Source: Clostridia bacterium
GTDB lineage: Bacteria > Bacillota > Clostridia > TANB77 > CAG-508
Length of the DNA: 27,548 bases
Assembly (NCBI GenBank): GCA_022791735.1
Contig: JAAVZQ010000064.1
Location: forward strand, 1 to 27,548
Direction: 5' to 3'
The position numbers and the translations under genes were made by a program. Positions 26,882-27,548 of the stretch are shown one piece after another. Every line of letters begins with the position of its first letter. Within the stretch, counting starts at the first letter, position 1. The notes beneath the pieces are model-generated. The model was not told where the DNA came from. It did no database searches and saw only the letters and a program-made list of their open reading frames with translations.

Positions 26882-27400
26882 CTATCTATTTTTTATACAA
26901 TTTAATATTTTAGTTGTTAATGGTTTAAATATTAAATACATCACATATCCAATAATTCCACCAGTTACATTTGTTATTAAATCCGTTATATCTGATGATC
27001 TCAAACCATTTATTAAAGGCTGTAACAACTCAATTCCTAGGCTTAATAAAAAAGTATAAAAAACAACTTTTAATAGTCTAGCATTCTCTTTTTTTACTAA
27101 AGGCATTAAAAATCCAAAAGGAATTGTCATTATAATATTTAAACCTATCTGTCTAGCAAAATCTCCTCTGCCAAAAGTAACATCAATAAAAGGTACTAAA
27201 TTCATTGGAGTATATGGGTGATTAAATATAAATGGCAAAGATGTTATTATTGGCATTAAAGTAAAATATAATACAAAAGATAAGTATATATACATTGTAG
27301 TATTTACTAACAATACATCTCTACCTTTTTCTTTCCATTTTTTATAAAATTTCCAAAAATATATTATTATTAAAAATATAAAATCCACTAACTCTTTCAT
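26882..27400 (-). CDS. VanZ-family membrane protein
   Basis: A 172-residue protein with four or five membrane helices and the VanZ pattern: YLSFVLYFTLMPI, then NLVPF, NIIMTIPFGFLMP, LLSLGIELLQ, and SSDITDLITNVTGGIIGY. VanZ-like proteins are linked to glycopeptide or lipoglycopeptide tolerance and to envelope lipid processes, but most genomic copies are uncharacterised. It is complete in triplets; the only nearby CGG falls as ATA ACG GAT, out of phase. A good promoter lies at 27467-27438. Confidence 0.88.
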   Translation of the reverse strand: MKELVDFIFLIIIYFWKFYKKWKEKGRDVLLVNTTMYIYLSFVLYFTLMPIITSLPFIFNHPYTPMNLVPFIDVTFGRGDFARQIGLNIIMTIPFGFLMPLVKKENARLLKVVFYTFLLSLGIELLQPLINGLRSSDITDLITNVTGGIIGYVMYLIFKPLTTKILNCIKNR

Positions 27401-27437
27401 ATTGCTTTCTCCCCGATAAATTACTATTTGTATTTCA

Positions 27438-27467
27438 ATTATATCATAAATTGAAATCGCTTTTCAA
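27438..27467 (-). promoter_or_regulatory. Promoter of the VanZ-family gene
   Basis: Minus strand TTGAAA, 18-base spacer, TATAAT, about 40 bases upstream of the ATG. I see no feature between 27468 and 27548. Confidence 0.7.
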
Positions 27468-27548
27468 TTTAATATTACTATCTTTTAAAAATTACGCACA
27501 TTTAAAAGCTAAATTTACTACTTCACTTTTCATTAAATTTATACATTG

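Noticed and set aside
1..27548. CRISPR arrays or insertion-sequence transposases
   Set aside because: I saw no regularly spaced direct repeats and no transposase motifs.

Overview
This window comes from a low-GC, spore-forming member of the Firmicutes, most likely an uncultivated Clostridia lineage. The support is AT-rich DNA, strong AGGAGG ribosome sites, a SpoIIR sporulation gene, a YycJ/MurA pair, and a Gram-positive PrgI/VirB4-type secretion locus.

MAIN RESULT. Many genes look 'broken' by +1 frameshifts, but every break of this kind has the same form. An in-phase CGG is followed by any base, and removing the C (reading C|GGN) restores the known family sequence with a glycine at that point. 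I found 27 such CGGN sites in 12 genes: 16 CGGA, 7 CGGC, 3 CGGT and 1 CGGG. I found no in-phase CGG that needs to be read as arginine in any gene of the window. About 30 out-of-phase CGG trinucleotides (e.g. GAC GGA, TTC GGA) cause no shift. The simplest reading is that this organism translates CGGN as a four-base glycine codon, or shifts +1 with high efficiency at CGG. All gene coordinates below use that rule. First base to fourth base of each site: 1430-1427, 1180-1177 (T4SS surface protein, -); 4200-4197, 3788-3785, 3784-3781, 3768-3765, 3740-3737, 3736-3733, 3720-3717, 3701-3698, 3697-3694 (VirB6-like, -); 6890-6887 (VirB4, -); 8761-8758 (TraC-like, -); 12977-12980 (SpoIIR, +); 17090-17087 (small protein, -); 18269-18266, 18196-18193 (FAD/Rieske, -); 19583-19586 (coiled-coil protein, +); 22078-22075, 21966-21963 (YycJ, -); 22934-22931, 22756-22753 (MurA, -); 23644-23647, 23789-23792, 23952-23955, 24787-24790 (M14 peptidase, +); 25002-24999 (XRE regulator, -).

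LAYOUT. 1-11718 is a minus-strand type IV secretion locus. It reads from four VirB2/TrbC-like pilin genes (one with a duplicated domain, two with zinc ribbons), through PrgI, a TraC-like protein, the VirB4 ATPase, a very large VirB6/TrbL-like channel protein and a VirB8/TcpC-like protein, to a membrane-anchored surface protein that runs off the left edge. No VirD4 coupling protein or relaxase is in view. 11782-14655 holds a small unknown gene, spoIIR, and a decayed sigma/anti-sigma pair whose frameshifts are not at CGG. 14656-17108 has an iron-dependent alcohol dehydrogenase, a chain of hairpins, divergent tRNA-Arg(ACG) and tRNA-Pro(TGG) genes, and a small GC-richer gene.

17196-25482 holds a peptidoglycan amidase, a FAD/Rieske oxidoreductase, a coiled-coil protein of unknown function, a 125-nt palindrome, yycJ, murA, a PG-binding/LysM/M14 endopeptidase and an XRE membrane regulator. 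25585-27400 holds a PPOx flavoprotein, an alpha/beta hydrolase and a VanZ-family protein, none of which contains an in-phase CGG. Several genes act on the cell wall (MurA, amidase, M14 peptidase, YycJ).
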